Shown in pieces: positions 49,023-60,758 of a DNA stretch of 64,000 nucleotides. The notes below the pieces were generated by a model. The model was given only the letters and a program-made list of their open reading frames with translations. It was not told the DNA's origin and made no database searches. Origin of the DNA: Chamaecrista fasciculata (lineage: Eukaryota; Streptophyta; Magnoliopsida; Fabales; Fabaceae). The position numbers and the translations under genes are program-made. Each line of letters begins with the position of its first letter. The first letter of the stretch is position 1. The stretch covers positions 457,137-521,136 of the forward strand of contig QANZ01010589.1 of NCBI GenBank assembly GCA_003254925.1. Reading direction: 5' to 3'.

Positions 49023-52000
49023 CATAGTTAGATAATCCATTATCTTTCTTCTACCATGTTTACAAGTCTTAAAAAACTTGAACAACGTGAGTATGTGACC
49101 TATACGGAGCCAGATCTACTTCAGAAGAATTACATGATTCTCCCACTTCTAAGTCAACGTTATGAATTGGTAGTGCATATATAAATCTTATTAACAACAT
49201 CATCTTGAGTAACATCCACTACAAATACCATACATTTTTACAAATTATAAGATAGCACAATAGTACATGTAATTGAAATTCCTTGTCATGAGAAGTTGGT
49301 ACCTCTAACCCACAAGGACCTCTTCAACATACATAGGCAGGAATTTAACACTAAAAGTGATACAACCCACTGAATATGCAAGAGCAGAAAAATAGAGAAA
49401 GATGTTTGGAGAGAAGGAACAATAGGTAACTTCCAGAATCTAGAATATACCTCCAATAAATTAGTCCGTAGAGTGGACAATGCTCCAATACAAGATATTG
49501 AATAATGAATGCCTTCTACCCTATTCCTAGAGGTATTTATAATAGACTCATGATCAGAACTGAAATACAGAGAAAGTACAACAGAAAAGAAGCTAACGGT
49601 AACATGCCTAATTTCTAGGAGTAAAAACAGCAACTAATAACAGAACATGATAAGAACTAATAACAGAATAAAATAAAGCAGATATGCACTACGTGGCTTC
49701 CTAAAATGTGAGTAACACATTGATTAAGTCAAAGCAATGGTCTTGGCACTTAGGTTGCTGACGTGGCCTCCTAGAGTAATACTTTAGAGGCTTATCAAAA
49801 AGCCATCCAAATGACCATAGGAATTTCAAGGCAGTGAGGCACTCGAGCACTCTTAAAATCCAGGTGTAAATCATTGTCTGGCCATGCTTCCTATCTAGAA
49901 CCGTCAAAGTGAGCAAACCCGGCTCACTCGAGCTGGCTCGCCGCGAGCCGCGGCTCACGTGAGCCGGCTCACGCGAGCCAGATACCCCAGGCGAGCCAGG
50001 TTTTGCCAACCCGACTCACCAAGTTGGTGAGTCGGGTTGGCTCACCTAACCCACCAACTTTCAATTTTTTTTTTTTTTCGTTTTTTCAATTTTTTTTTTA
50101 ATTTTTTCAAATTTTTTAAATTAAAAATATCAATAAAACAACTCACAAATAATAACACCCAACATCACCGCTCGTTTTTTCTCTGGACGGACGGTGGAAC
50201 GACGGCCATTGAGATTGGGGTTGGCTGGTTGGGTGAAGAAATTAGGGTTGGGACTTGGGAAAAGAAAAGAACTCTGAAAGACGAAAGTGAATTATGAAAT
50301 CTAAACTGAAAATGAGGAAGAAGTGAAGAGCTTGGAAGATATTTTAGGGTTATAATTATTAATTTTATAATTTTATATTTAATTTTTAAAAAAGGTGGGT
50401 TGGCTCACTAACTCACCAGCTCACTCGAGCTAGCCCACCACGAGCCACGAGTTAAGTGAGCCAACCCACTCGAGCTAAAATTTTTTGCGAGCCAGGTTTT
50501 CTCAACCCGGCTCGCCAATTTTGGTGGGTTAAACGAGCTAGCCCACCGGGCCTGGCTCGTTTTGACGGCTCTATTCCTATCTAAATAGATAGGAAACATT
50601 TCAGAAACACAAACAAACTTTTTGAATATATATGGAGAGAGAGAATTACACTAACCTCCCTTGAGGCTTACTGTAATTAACTTGTTATACCTCTTGTTTC
50701 AAAAAGTATAATTGGCTCCCCTAACATTTATAACATTTGCCTCCCTTTTATTTTATTTTTTTTCCCTGCGAAAGAGGTTAACTTTCTATGCAATATTTGT
50801 CCTTTTTAAAACAATAAAATTAATTAACTATCCTTACCTCATGTTCGGCCTTTATATCACATTAATTATGTTTGTTGTTATATTAAAACTGGAATCACAA
50901 TTTAATCCTCCGCAGAAAATAACTAAATTGGAGATAAGTGCAAATTTTAAATCAAGAGTAATATCAAATGTAATTTAACCAAACATCATGTGAGGTTAAT
51001 GTAATTTAATCAAAAAAATTAATGCTTAGACTCGGAGGAACAAAGGCATTGAAGTGACTCCTTACAGGATCAGGGTGACTCTCTGTTTTGTGTCTGTGAC
51101 TGTCTGGCCTTTCGCAAACCCAATTACCATCGCTGCTAATTGACACAAGTCCTGAATAGTTCTTGACAGAAATCACTGCTAGCTCTCTGCATGGTGACCA
51201 TTATGAAGGAAAAACAGAAAGATCATAATTCAAATATTTTCCACTAATTACACAATGTCTTATGAACAGTTCAAGTGAGAAATATGTAACGAAAACAGAA
51301 AACAAGATTACTCAGGTTTAACATTTGTCCATTTTCAATCTCTAAATCAAGACCTGGAAAGCCAGGAAGACAAACCATTATTTAGTCTATCCTATTTCAT
51401 GCTTTATCTATTGCTTTTCTTCTTCTATGTGCATTTTCGGACAAATGTATGTGCTTATCATTCTTAAAGAAGCTGGAATTCCTCAATTATCCTACATTTC
51501 CCATAATTAAAACAGAAAACAAGATGATCCTTGCAAAAGTTGAAAACAAGAAACATAGGAAGTCACAATACCCTTTGGTTACAAGAACTATATCTATGCT
51601 CTGCCGCGAACCAGTATCAGCATCTGGAATCCGAAGCCCCACATAAACATTTCCTCCATAAAGCTTTTGAAGTCTACCAAAATAAATAAATAAAAACGAC
51701 GTTACTTCTTCGTCTAGTTCAATAAGGAAGAAATTCTGAATAGCGAATAGATAATGAATCAAGCCCAAAATAAATGCTTCACCATTCCACTATAACTTGT
51801 CCCAATTAGTTCAGTTGTAGCAGTAAAATAGTGATAAATTAAGCAGAGCTAGGTTCAAAGCTCGGCAGGGTTTCAATCATCATATGCCTTTTAATTGATA
51901 ATTTTAAGGCAAAGTTTGAACCCTAAAATGTCGAAAGTTAAGTGAAAATACCTATCAGCAACCGCGAAAAGAGCATTGGTATCAGAGAATTCGACGTCCA

Positions 52001-52073
52001 TAATGTCATCGTTATAGAAGAAGCATTTGAACAATCTGTAGATGATGAAACCACAGATGATCTCAATCCACAT
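45771..52073 (-). CDS. NERD (nuclease-related) domain protein with N-terminal membrane segment
   Basis: Seven coding exons: 51952-52073, 51572-51673, 51066-51186, 48845-48960, 46833-47021, 46205-46347 and 45771-45952. Phases close and give 324 residues. I chose the ATG at 52073; the frame upstream has only a GTG. An N-terminal membrane helix (MWIEIICGFIIYRLFKCFFY) is followed by a NERD domain (about residues 52-150): VYVGLRIPDADTGSRQSIDI, then VLVTKG and ELAVISVKN, where the Glu-x(6)-Lys spacing recalls PD-(D/E)xK nucleases. The C-terminal half (FLEFKGKQEDVQALRDVRRS, then LQVLYAERDYRTEGASAPEW) is conserved in the plant family but has no named fold that I know. The biological role is unknown. 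The third intron carries a hAT-type insertion and the first a SINE-like repeat. Confidence 0.9.
49896..50573. mobile_element. hAT-type non-autonomous element in a NERD intron
   Basis: The termini TAGAACCGTCAAAGTGAGC and (inverted) TAGAGCCGTCAAAACGAGCC are typical of plant hAT elements. The 8-bp target duplication TTCCTATC (49888-49895 and 50574-50581) is perfect, as expected for hAT. The subterminal regions hold many GAGCC/GGCTC repeats and short palindromes such as ACTCACCAAGTTGGTGAGT. The AT-rich interior has no transposase. Confidence 0.92.
51797..51882 (+). repeat. Possible tRNA-derived SINE fragment
   Basis: TAGTTCAGTTGTAGCAG (box A-like) and GGTTCAAAGCTC (box B-like) lie about 45 bp apart, the spacing of a Pol III promoter. 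There is no intact tRNA fold. It sits in intron 1 of the NERD gene. Confidence 0.4.
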
Positions 52074-52930
52074 GACTACCAGAATTAGAGCGGGATGGAC
52101 TTTTTTTTTTTGGTTCTCTGTCACCGCTCTATGTGTTGAATCAAATATGAGTGAACTTAATTAAGAAGAAAGAAAAGGGAACTTCTTGTATTTATTTATT
52201 TATTTAATTATTTAGTTCTGCAAAATAAATAAATAAAAAATAGAAAATGTTTATTTTGCTTTCCGCGTGTAACTGTGGAAGTTGCATTCAAATGACGCCG
52301 TCATGCTCGTTACTGGTTGCTTCAGGTTGGACTGTTAGATACTCTATAGACTAAAAACTTTATTTTCTTTTTGGTAAAAGTAAAATTTCTTAAGTAATTT
52401 ACTAATTTACACTCGTGTTCTTTTTTGGCCCGAACTTACACTCGAGTCAAGATTGATGCTGCTAAATTTTTAAATTTGACATAAAACTTTGAATAAAATT
52501 ATAACATAACAACAAAATTAACTTCAAAAAATGTAATGAGTTAATAAGGCTTTAAACACAGCCCGCAGGATGTCAAAAATTAGTAATAAACCGCGAAATT
52601 ACATCTAGATATTCATTAGAATTCTGATGACAAAAAATTACAATCCAACTCGCCACTCCTCTTGTCAAATCTAGACTAGTCTCCGGATAAGAGGGCAAGG
52701 GATAATAAGACCAGAAATAGGACCACCAAAAAATTGGGACAAAAAAAAATTAATAACCACATACAGTATAATTCACTGCAATCCTGGAAAGCCACAACCC
52801 AAGAAGAAAAAAGTGACTAGAGAAAAATCCTAAACAATATCACAAGCCTCGTCATTCATTAAAACCTATTCTAAGAGGCAAAAATCACAGAGCAAACACA
52901 AACAAATTAAAATCCCATGTCGAAAGTATT
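52074..52930. other. NERD promoter region and 3' flank of the WEB gene
   Basis: AT-rich spacer between two minus-strand genes. No other gene recognised. Confidence 0.5.
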
Positions 52931-55900
52931 CTATTTCTGGTTGCTAGTACCCTTTTTTCTTAGCAGGCTGCCAATTTTGCCCAGCAAAGGCTTCTTCTTC
53001 TTTTTCAGCTGGTGTTGATTTAATGCTGATTTCTCATCACCATCAATGAGACCCACATATTAAACATGTGGGTTGATTTCAGCTGGTGTATTCTATTTCT
53101 GGTGTTGATTTCCCCACATATTAAACATCTCTATTGAGCAATCTATTCAGACCCAAATTTTCAAGGCCATCGATAGAGACTATAAAGCACAAAGCATCAG
53201 TGCTGGCAGAGACTATAAAGCAGGTGAAGGAGCTAAAAAAGAATGCAATTTAGTCACTCCAGCAGANTTTGAGTCAACTTCCTCTTTAAAGGATTTAGGC
53301 TTCTCTTTCTCTCTCTCTGGTGAGAAATCTTTGTTTTCTATATCTTTTTCTCTGCTCTTATCCTCCTTCAAATTTCCATTCACATTCTCAAGTTTGGGGG
53401 ATTCAACTTTCTCAGCCTTGTCATTCGAGAGAATAACTTCCTCCTGTAAGTTTGGTCTTCCATCCCCATCAACTGAAAGCTCTACCCTGGACATATCTTC
53501 TCCATGTCCATTCAGCTCTGAGAATTCAACTTTGGGAAGCAAATCATGGTCCTTTTCATTGTCTGCAAGATCTCCATTTTCCTCAGTCCGGTTTCTGGTT
53601 GTAGCATCTTCAAGCAACATGGCTAACTCCTCTACCTTCTTAATAGAAGCTGCTTCCTTAGCCTTAAGATTCTCGTTTTCTTGAAGAATACTCTGCAACT
53701 CATTTTCTTTATCCAATAAGCCTTCCTTCAGTTTCATGCCCTCAGCCTTTGCTTCCTTAAGAGCTTCCTGCAGGTGGATGACCTCAGCCTCAACTTCCTT
53801 CAAATTTTCCTTCAGGAGAGCTTCATCTTCCCTTTTGACAATAGCTTCTTCCTCCGCTTCTTTCAGCAAATAAGCCAGTCGATTTATTTCTTTTCCGAAG
53901 GAAGAATTCTCTTCTTCAGTTTGCTTTAAGCAGCTGACTAGATGAAGTTCTCTTTGCTCCAATTCAGCCTTGGAGTTCTCAAAATCATGCTTTGATTTTT
54001 CAATACAAGATGTAAGAACATCAATCTCATGCCGTGCATCATCAAGCATGGACTCATACTTCTCAGTAGTAGTTTTCAAGGCTATCTTTAAATCTTCAAT
54101 CTGAGTCTCGTACCTTTCAAATTCAGCTTGGCTGATTAATAATTTCTCTTGGGTTTCTCTGGCTTCTGCAGATACTTCGTGTAATGCAGAAGCCAAACTC
54201 TCCATTGCCTTCTTACTCTTTTCTTCTTCGACCCTAGAATTTTCTAATTCAGTTATTAGCTGGTTTTTCTCTTCTAATAGGGTCTGCACACTAGAAGCTG
54301 CAAGCTTTTCATTGTTCAAAGCCTGAACTTTCTCTTCCTTAACTATTTCAAGTTCAGATATGAGAGATTCAATCTTCTTAGACAATTCAGAACTTTCTTC
54401 TTGAGCAATAAGACAACGGTGTTCTGAGTCCTGGAGTTCCCCACTTAGTCCGCCTACTGTCATTTCCAACAATCCCACCTTATCTTTTAGTGTAGCGATT
54501 TCAGATTGTGCAACATGCAAAAAATCATTGTTTCCCTCCAGTTGTTTCATTACAGATTCCAAAGATTCTGATACAGATCTCTCCGACTTATTTGCTTCTT
54601 GTATTCCCATTTCAAGTTCCTCAACCTTCGTTTTCCATTCCTCTAGCAGACTGTGTGCATAAGATTCAGCCATCTTAGCAGCTTCAAGATCCAGATTAAG
54701 CTGTTCAATTGCAGTCTCTTTCTCTGTTAACTTTTCCTCATAACCCTTAGCTTTTTCAAGTTCTTCTTTGAGAGTTTCAATCTCTGTTTTCAGCTTCAGT
54801 GTAGACTTATTTTCACTAGCTTCTATCTCAAGCTTCAAATTAAGTAAGGATTTCAGCTGCATAAGCTCTGCTGATAGAATCTCCGCTTTCTCAACATGAA
54901 TCTCAGCAATTTTAGTTGCATCATCAGCATGACTCAGTGCCTGGTTCTTTGCATCACAAGCCATTGCAAGTTCATGCTTAACCCGTTGAAGTTCCTGAGC
55001 AGTAGAGAGAAGAGCAGCCACGTCCATCGCATGCTGGTTCCTAACACTTTCAAGCTCTTTCTGCCATTCTTCTTCCTTCTTCTTTGCTGCTTCAATTCCT
55101 GCCTGTTCTAATTCAACAGCTCGGAATTTATCAATCTCAGAATTCTCCTCAGCCCGCTTTTGAGCCATCAATGCATCCCTGAGTTTCTCATTTGCCTCCT
55201 CCACCGCTCTCTGACCTTCTTTCAAGTCATCAAATGCCTTTTTCTTCTCCTTCTCAGCCTGAATCAGCTGTTCCTTTGCTTTCTTTAAATCTTCTTGAGC
55301 AAGATTTAGCTGGGTCTGCAATTCCGAACTCTTTCCCAGTCTTGGGGCTTGTTTCTGAAAAACCATGAAAAGCATGGTTTTACTTATTTACATTTTAATT
55401 TCAACTTCCAAGCATATGAAAGAAATGATTATAAAAAGAAAACACCTTACCAAACACTGTAATCTCAGTATTCAGAGTATGAAGCTATCCATTTCTAGAA
55501 TTTCAAACCCCAAGCCAAAAAGATCAAATAACCAACACTAGCACATCCTTAAATATCTCAGTCATCAACTTATTAAACTTCACAAATTCTTAGGGATGTT
55601 CAAATGCTTCATTCAAAAAATACATGGAAAAACAAGAAACCATTTCTAGCGTAGCCATTTTTGGTAACAAAGCTAAACATGTCCCAGTCTCTAAGAGAGA
55701 GGAGTACACAACACAAGTATTACTTACATCAGTTGGAGTGCTGCTGAGTCTTGGGGATTTTCGCTCAACGGCTGGCTTTGAATTGATAGATCGTGGGGTT
55801 GAAGGGCGTGAATTTTGCAATGCTGATGGTGACTCGGGTTCTGATTTGCACACGCTTTTGCTGGGCTTACTAACTTTAGGAGTTGCCGGTGATGACTTCT

Positions 55901-56529
55901 TGGGAGTTTCAGATAAAGTGGATCTATCAAATTTATGTTGTCAATACCAAAGTATTAATGCGCAGAATGAAGCATACAATACAAGATAAAACACCAAAAT
56001 GCCATACTTATATAATCTGACCAAATAGGCGGATCTAAGCAAACAATGTAAATGATAATTTAGCATTTAGAAGCATTAGCAAACCACAGTCATCAGACAA
56101 CAAACACCTAGTAATATAGATGGAGAAAGAGAAAGGAAAAAGGAAATTGCAATTGTGAATTGTGAAAGAATGTAGAGCCAAAACTGCATATATACTGATC
56201 CAATAATTGTGTAAGCCTGGGCTAACACAAATAAGCAAAGATCAGAACAGTAAGACCCACATTCAGATTCCACATAGAAATGCACGTAGGATTAAAAGGG
56301 AATTCAAGTTAGGAAAGATTTTCCATTATACAATAGAAGAGCATACGTCGTCGATCAACTCCATCAAGTAGAAAATTCGCAGAAAGCCTGACACTAACAC
56401 TTCAGAACTCAGAAGTAAAAAGAAAAAAAAAAGATGGAGACGAGCAAGAGAAATAAAATTCCGAAATGAGATTGGATCTTGAGGCCATGAGAAATAAGCA
56501 AGGTTGACGTACCTAGATTTGGAAGCCAT
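52931..56529 (-). CDS. WEB-family coiled-coil protein, 3' end disrupted in this assembly
   Basis: Exons on the minus strand: 56513-56529 (MASKS plus the AG of an Arg codon), 55728-55923, a long exon starting at 55354, and a terminal piece ending at the stop at 52931-52933. Residues 1-70 are Ser/Pro/Lys-rich. About 600 residues of heptad-type coiled coil follow, starting SSELQTQLNLAQEDLKKAKE, typical of plant WEB proteins. Several relatives are annotated as chloroplastic, and WEB1 acts in chloroplast movement. The expected basic C-terminus (KKKKPLLGKIGSLLRKKG) is encoded at 52931-53000. The long frame instead runs past an N at 53267 into unrelated codons and stops at 53213. I found no splice pair joining the two, so the 3' part is rearranged or misassembled. 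Confidence 0.85.
53030..53270. other. Probable misassembled or gap-filled segment in the WEB gene
   Basis: Contains one N (53267), an imperfect palindrome (ACCCACATATTAAACATGTG, about 53049-53068), and duplicated scraps: TATTCTATTTCTGG at 52928 and about 53088, TTTCAGCTGGTGT at about 53005 and 53077, AGAGACTATAAAGCA twice near 53175 and 53207. This mixture, just where the reading frame fails, points to an assembly artefact. Confidence 0.6.
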
Positions 56530-58287
56530 GGTGGGGAAGTGAGAAGAAAAGGCCTTAGCAGTTGAGAAATTTAAGAATGGGGAAGCTGGGACATTGTGAA
56601 AACTGAAAAATTAAAGAATTGTGGAAGGGCGTAATAAGGTAGTTAGAGGTCGTTCGTTTGTGGAAGAAGAAGGAGAAGAAGTTGGAGCAGAGGAATTTCA
56701 GAGAGAGCAGAAACCAAAATTATTTTGAACAACTTGGTTTCTCTCTATACTCTTCTACACTCTACAGAGTAAGCACCCACGCTGCCCTCACCATCATTCT
56801 CTCTCTCTATCAATTTTTCCCAATTTGATTAAAAATAAAAAAAAAATACTACTTTAAAAATAAGTTAAGCTATTATTCTAGTTCTTGTCATTTTAGAATG
56901 TATAATTATAAACTATTTAGGAATTTTAATATTTAATTGAATTTCACTGACATAATATATTGCTAAACATAAATTGAAGCATATATATATATCAACTCAT
57001 TAGATTGTTTGGCTTCTTTCTAAATGAACAAAATGAATTAATAGAATATTAATATAAAATGAAAGTTTAACTTGCGAATACTAAATTAAATTTTTGTGAC
57101 TTCAATGAAATGATCAAATTAAAAGTAAAGTAGAATGCATGGAGATTAAAAAAAAACTTGTGTGACATGTGGAAATTAAAAAGAAAATTGAAGGCAAAGT
57201 TTATCTGTATTACTATTTCCTGAATCATAAAAATGGTAGGTGTTAGGTTTTAACTATCAATATTATAATTCAGAGATGAAATATGAAAAGAGAGTTAATA
57301 ATAATTAATTATATAGTGAAGATATGAAAAGAAAATGGTAGATAATTTTGGTGCAACTCTTTACTTTTTTGGTTTGCTTGGGTTGTTGCATTACTTGCAT
57401 TGCATGTGGAAATGAATGGACAAAAGTGACCCCTGATTTTGCTAATCTTCCAAAGGTAAAGCTACAGCCCAGCCTTACTTTTTCAGAGGCAAAGACCTGT
57501 CACTCCTCAACCTTTTCTTTTCGAGAAAGCAAATTATGTTTCTCTCTCTCCTCGTGCATGCATTACAAAAATATGACCAAAAAAAAAAAATCAGTAATCA
57601 TTTTATCATGTTTTTTTTTCAAAAAAAATAATAACATAATAATTAAAATGTATTTTTATGAAAGATCCATTGTTTTTTTGTTCTTTCTCTGCATCTGCGA
57701 AAACCAAAACAAAAATGGTTCAAATGACTACATGAATATTTGAAGGAATGAAAAGTACTCTATTGCAATTTCCTTTTTTTTTCAAAAATTAATAAAATCT
57801 TTTCACCAAAAGTATATATTATAAGTCATGAATGCTTTGCTTACTAAAACACTAACGTAACCCACATGGGAAGCAGGTGTTTTGGTAGTTAGCTATAGAT
57901 CATATCTACAATAGAATGTATTAAATATATATGTGATCACTATGCACAAATGCAGAGGGTGAGGATAGATTTGAAGCCAGACGCTTGTATGCAGTACAGG
58001 ACAAACAGATATAATGAGTTTGGAAAAACGTATACATACATACATGTGTACAATCTTAATATTTTTGTTTATCGATCTTTATTTTTTCCAAGTTGCCTAT
58101 GTAATCTAAATGTGAGTTAATAACTTATCAGCATTAGATATTTTACAAATTACTCTATTAGTGCCATGTGTAGGTCAACCAAAGGCATGCCATGCCATAC
58201 GTGAATATACTGCCCTATAGCCTGCCACTGCCCACTGGCACTAGACACTGAAGAAAAATAATTAAGATATATACATATTTTCATAAA
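56530..58287. other. Upstream region of the WEB gene and AT-rich intergenic DNA
   Basis: The WEB 5'UTR and promoter lie at the left edge (C/T/GA-rich to about 56810). The rest is AT-rich. Open frames here are low-complexity and I do not regard them as genes. Confidence 0.5.
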
Positions 58288-58296
58288 AAAAAAGTA

Positions 58297-58940
58297 GGCA
58301 AAAGACCCTCTTGTATCTCTTTGGGGTCAATTTCAGTTATACTCTTAACGTTTGTTTTGTGTCAGTTATGTCTTCAATGTAAAACATTAGTGTCAATTAT
58401 ACTCTAACTTCAAATTTTTTTGGGTCAAAGTCCTATTTTGGTCCCTCAAGTTTGCTCAAAGTTTCGTTTTGGACCCTCAAGTCTCTGGCGAACTTTCCGG
58501 CGAGATATACGGTGGCCCGACAACTACAAAAAATCTTAATCCAAGGTTTTTTGACCTCCTGAGTTCAATGAAAGCCTCCATTTTGTGAAATGATGATTGG
58601 CAAGTCGCCGAAAAATTACATAGTCGTCGAAAAATTACACAATTGCCGAAAATCATATTTCTGGTCATTTGTCCGCAAAATGAAGAGCGTCATTGAACTC
58701 AGGAGGTCAAAAAACCTTGGATTAGGAGTTTTCGTAGTCGTTGGGGCCGCCTTGTATCTCGATGGAAAGTTCGCCGAAGACTTGAGGGACCAAAATAGGA
58801 CTTTGACTCAAAAAAAAATTGAGGTTAGGGTATAATTGACACCAACGTTTCACATTGGGGGCATAATTGACACAAAACAAACGTTAGAGGCATAACTGAA
58901 ACTGACCCCAAACGTTAGGGGCACGAAAGAGTCTTTTGCC
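58297..58940. mobile_element. MULE-type foldback element (family D) with a family B element at its centre
   Basis: The outer ends GGCAAAAGACCCTCTTGTA and (inverted) GGCAAAAGACTCTTTCGTGC match the family D element at 11390. The flanks AAAAAAGTA and AAAAACATA agree at 7 of 9 positions. At the centre, 58422-58809 is a second inverted repeat beginning GGGTCAAAGTCCTATTTTGG, matching family B (5171-6826). The loop (about 58480-58780) has inverted copies of CCTCCTGAGTTCAATGA. No transposase. Confidence 0.75.
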
Positions 58941-59047
58941 AAAAACATATATATATATATACATATAGCACACTAGTTACATTATTTAGAAATAATCTTA
59001 CACTACTCCTATACATACATATATATATATATATATATACACACAAT

Positions 59048-59918
59048 GAAAGTGTAATTTTAGTCCTTTATCCTTAAAATTGATTGTAATCCAACCTTTA
59101 ATCTTTTTTCTCTTTGCAATTTTAATCCTCTAAATTTTCAAAGTTTTACTTATTGGTCACAACAACTGAATATGATCATATTTATCTCATTTCAAATTCA
59201 AATGCAACGAATCCCGAGTTACATGTTGTTTTTTATGACTCATTTTTTGTCTAGTTGAGACCGTCAACAAATAAAATCAAATTGGGCTCTGAAAATAGAG
59301 TGCATGTTTCACAATCAAACAAGAAAAATTAGTCACATCTCTCTCATTCCAAGCCAAATTGCAACATGCATGGAGCTATGTGTTACTCTAAATAATTCTT
59401 TTTAGTTAGAACCGTCAACAAATGAGATCAAGTCGAGCCTCAAAGTGGTTCTAAAACCAAAATTGAAAAATCATATATAACAAAAAACTATTTTCGGGTT
59501 CAATTTGACCTTATCTAGTGACGGTTCCAACTAGGCAAAAGAATGATTCGTCAAGAATAATCCGTAATTTCGAACACGTTGCAATTAGATCGACTTAAAA
59601 TGATAAAGATATAATTAACTTAGCTCGTTTGACTGTGATTTGAATCTTCCACTTTCGAAGTCCAATTTAATCTTATTTGGTTATTGTCACAACTAGATAA
59701 AGAAATGACTTACCAAAAGTAGAATAAATAACTTGAGATTTTTTATATTCAAAATTAAAATAAGAAAGATATGACAACATTTAATGTTTAAAACCAACAA
59801 GTGAAACTTTTCAAAAACTTAATTAGAGGACCAAAATTATATAATAAAAAAAGATAAAGGGCTAAATTGCAATTTACCCACAAAATAATTAGATAAGGGA
59901 CAAAATTACACTTTATCT
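59048..59918. mobile_element. Old, degraded foldback element (family A-like)
   Basis: The left end AAAGTGTAATTTTAGTCCTT pairs with a right end whose reverse complement is AAAGTGTAATTTTGTCCCTT. The interior resembles 1049-1587 (CTAGTTGAGACCGTCAACAA, CATCTCTCTCATTCC). No clean target duplication, and many substitutions between the arms. Confidence 0.55.
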
Positions 59919-60749
59919 TTTATATATATATATACATATAAGAATAGCTAGATTCCAATTGTGGTATAAGGACACCTCCATCGCTAAAATATAATGGTAT
60001 GTATAATATATATGCATGGTATATATTAATAGTATTTTTCTTGTTACAATATTAATTATATTCACAGTTTATTTTATCTATGGTGGTATCTTGTATGTGT
60101 TTATTATCTTGACGATTGATAATTTCATACTTTTTGGTATTTAAGATATAATTAGTTTGATATACCTAGCTTAGACTAACTGTTTAATATGTAGATGATC
60201 GATCGTCTAAGACAAATAATAAGTATAACACGAGTAATTTACTCACAAACATCAATCACTGCATTATTCTCCATATTTCAAGATGTTAGGGTCAATCCTT
60301 AGGAAATCTTGAGTTTCTCTTTCTAACTGATATTCAAATTAATCACGTATATAGCCACCAATGCAAAAGAAAAACCAGAAACAATAATCACGTATTTGCA
60401 TTGGTGGCTGTATTCTGGTTTCTTGGTTTTAATGAATTTCAGTTTGTTCAAAAAAAAAATTTAATCACGTATATATTATAAACAGAAATCTTAATCAAGG
60501 CAAAAATAGTTGCATACCAAGGCAAAAATGTTGGTTTATAATAACAAAATCAGTTTCCAGCCAAGGTTGGCACACCGACGAGACAAATAAAAAGAAGTTT
60601 GTTGGTTAGTGGTCAACCTCCTAGCTAGCTACCACTCACACTCACACTCACAAAGTTGATGCCATGGCAACTTCATTTGTTCATTACGCTACTTACGTCA
60701 ACCACCCAAAATGACGCAACTCTAATTTCACTTTTCATCTTCAACTTTA
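59919..60749. other. AT-rich intergenic DNA
   Basis: No gene seen. A short inverted repeat (AATCACGTAT near 60336 and again at about 60388 and 60462, with GCATTGGTGGCT) lies at about 60330-60475. Confidence 0.45.
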
Positions 60750-60758
60750 TTATTTTTT

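Noticed and set aside
50037..50297. 86-codon frame inside the hAT element
   Set aside because: The Phe-rich start is a T-run; no similarity to a transposase.
53331..53684. 117-codon plus-strand frame in the WEB gene
   Set aside because: Antisense shadow of the coiled-coil exon.
57348..57743. 131-codon open frame upstream of the WEB gene
   Set aside because: Low-complexity Lys/Asn/Phe-rich AT DNA with no family features or intron structure.
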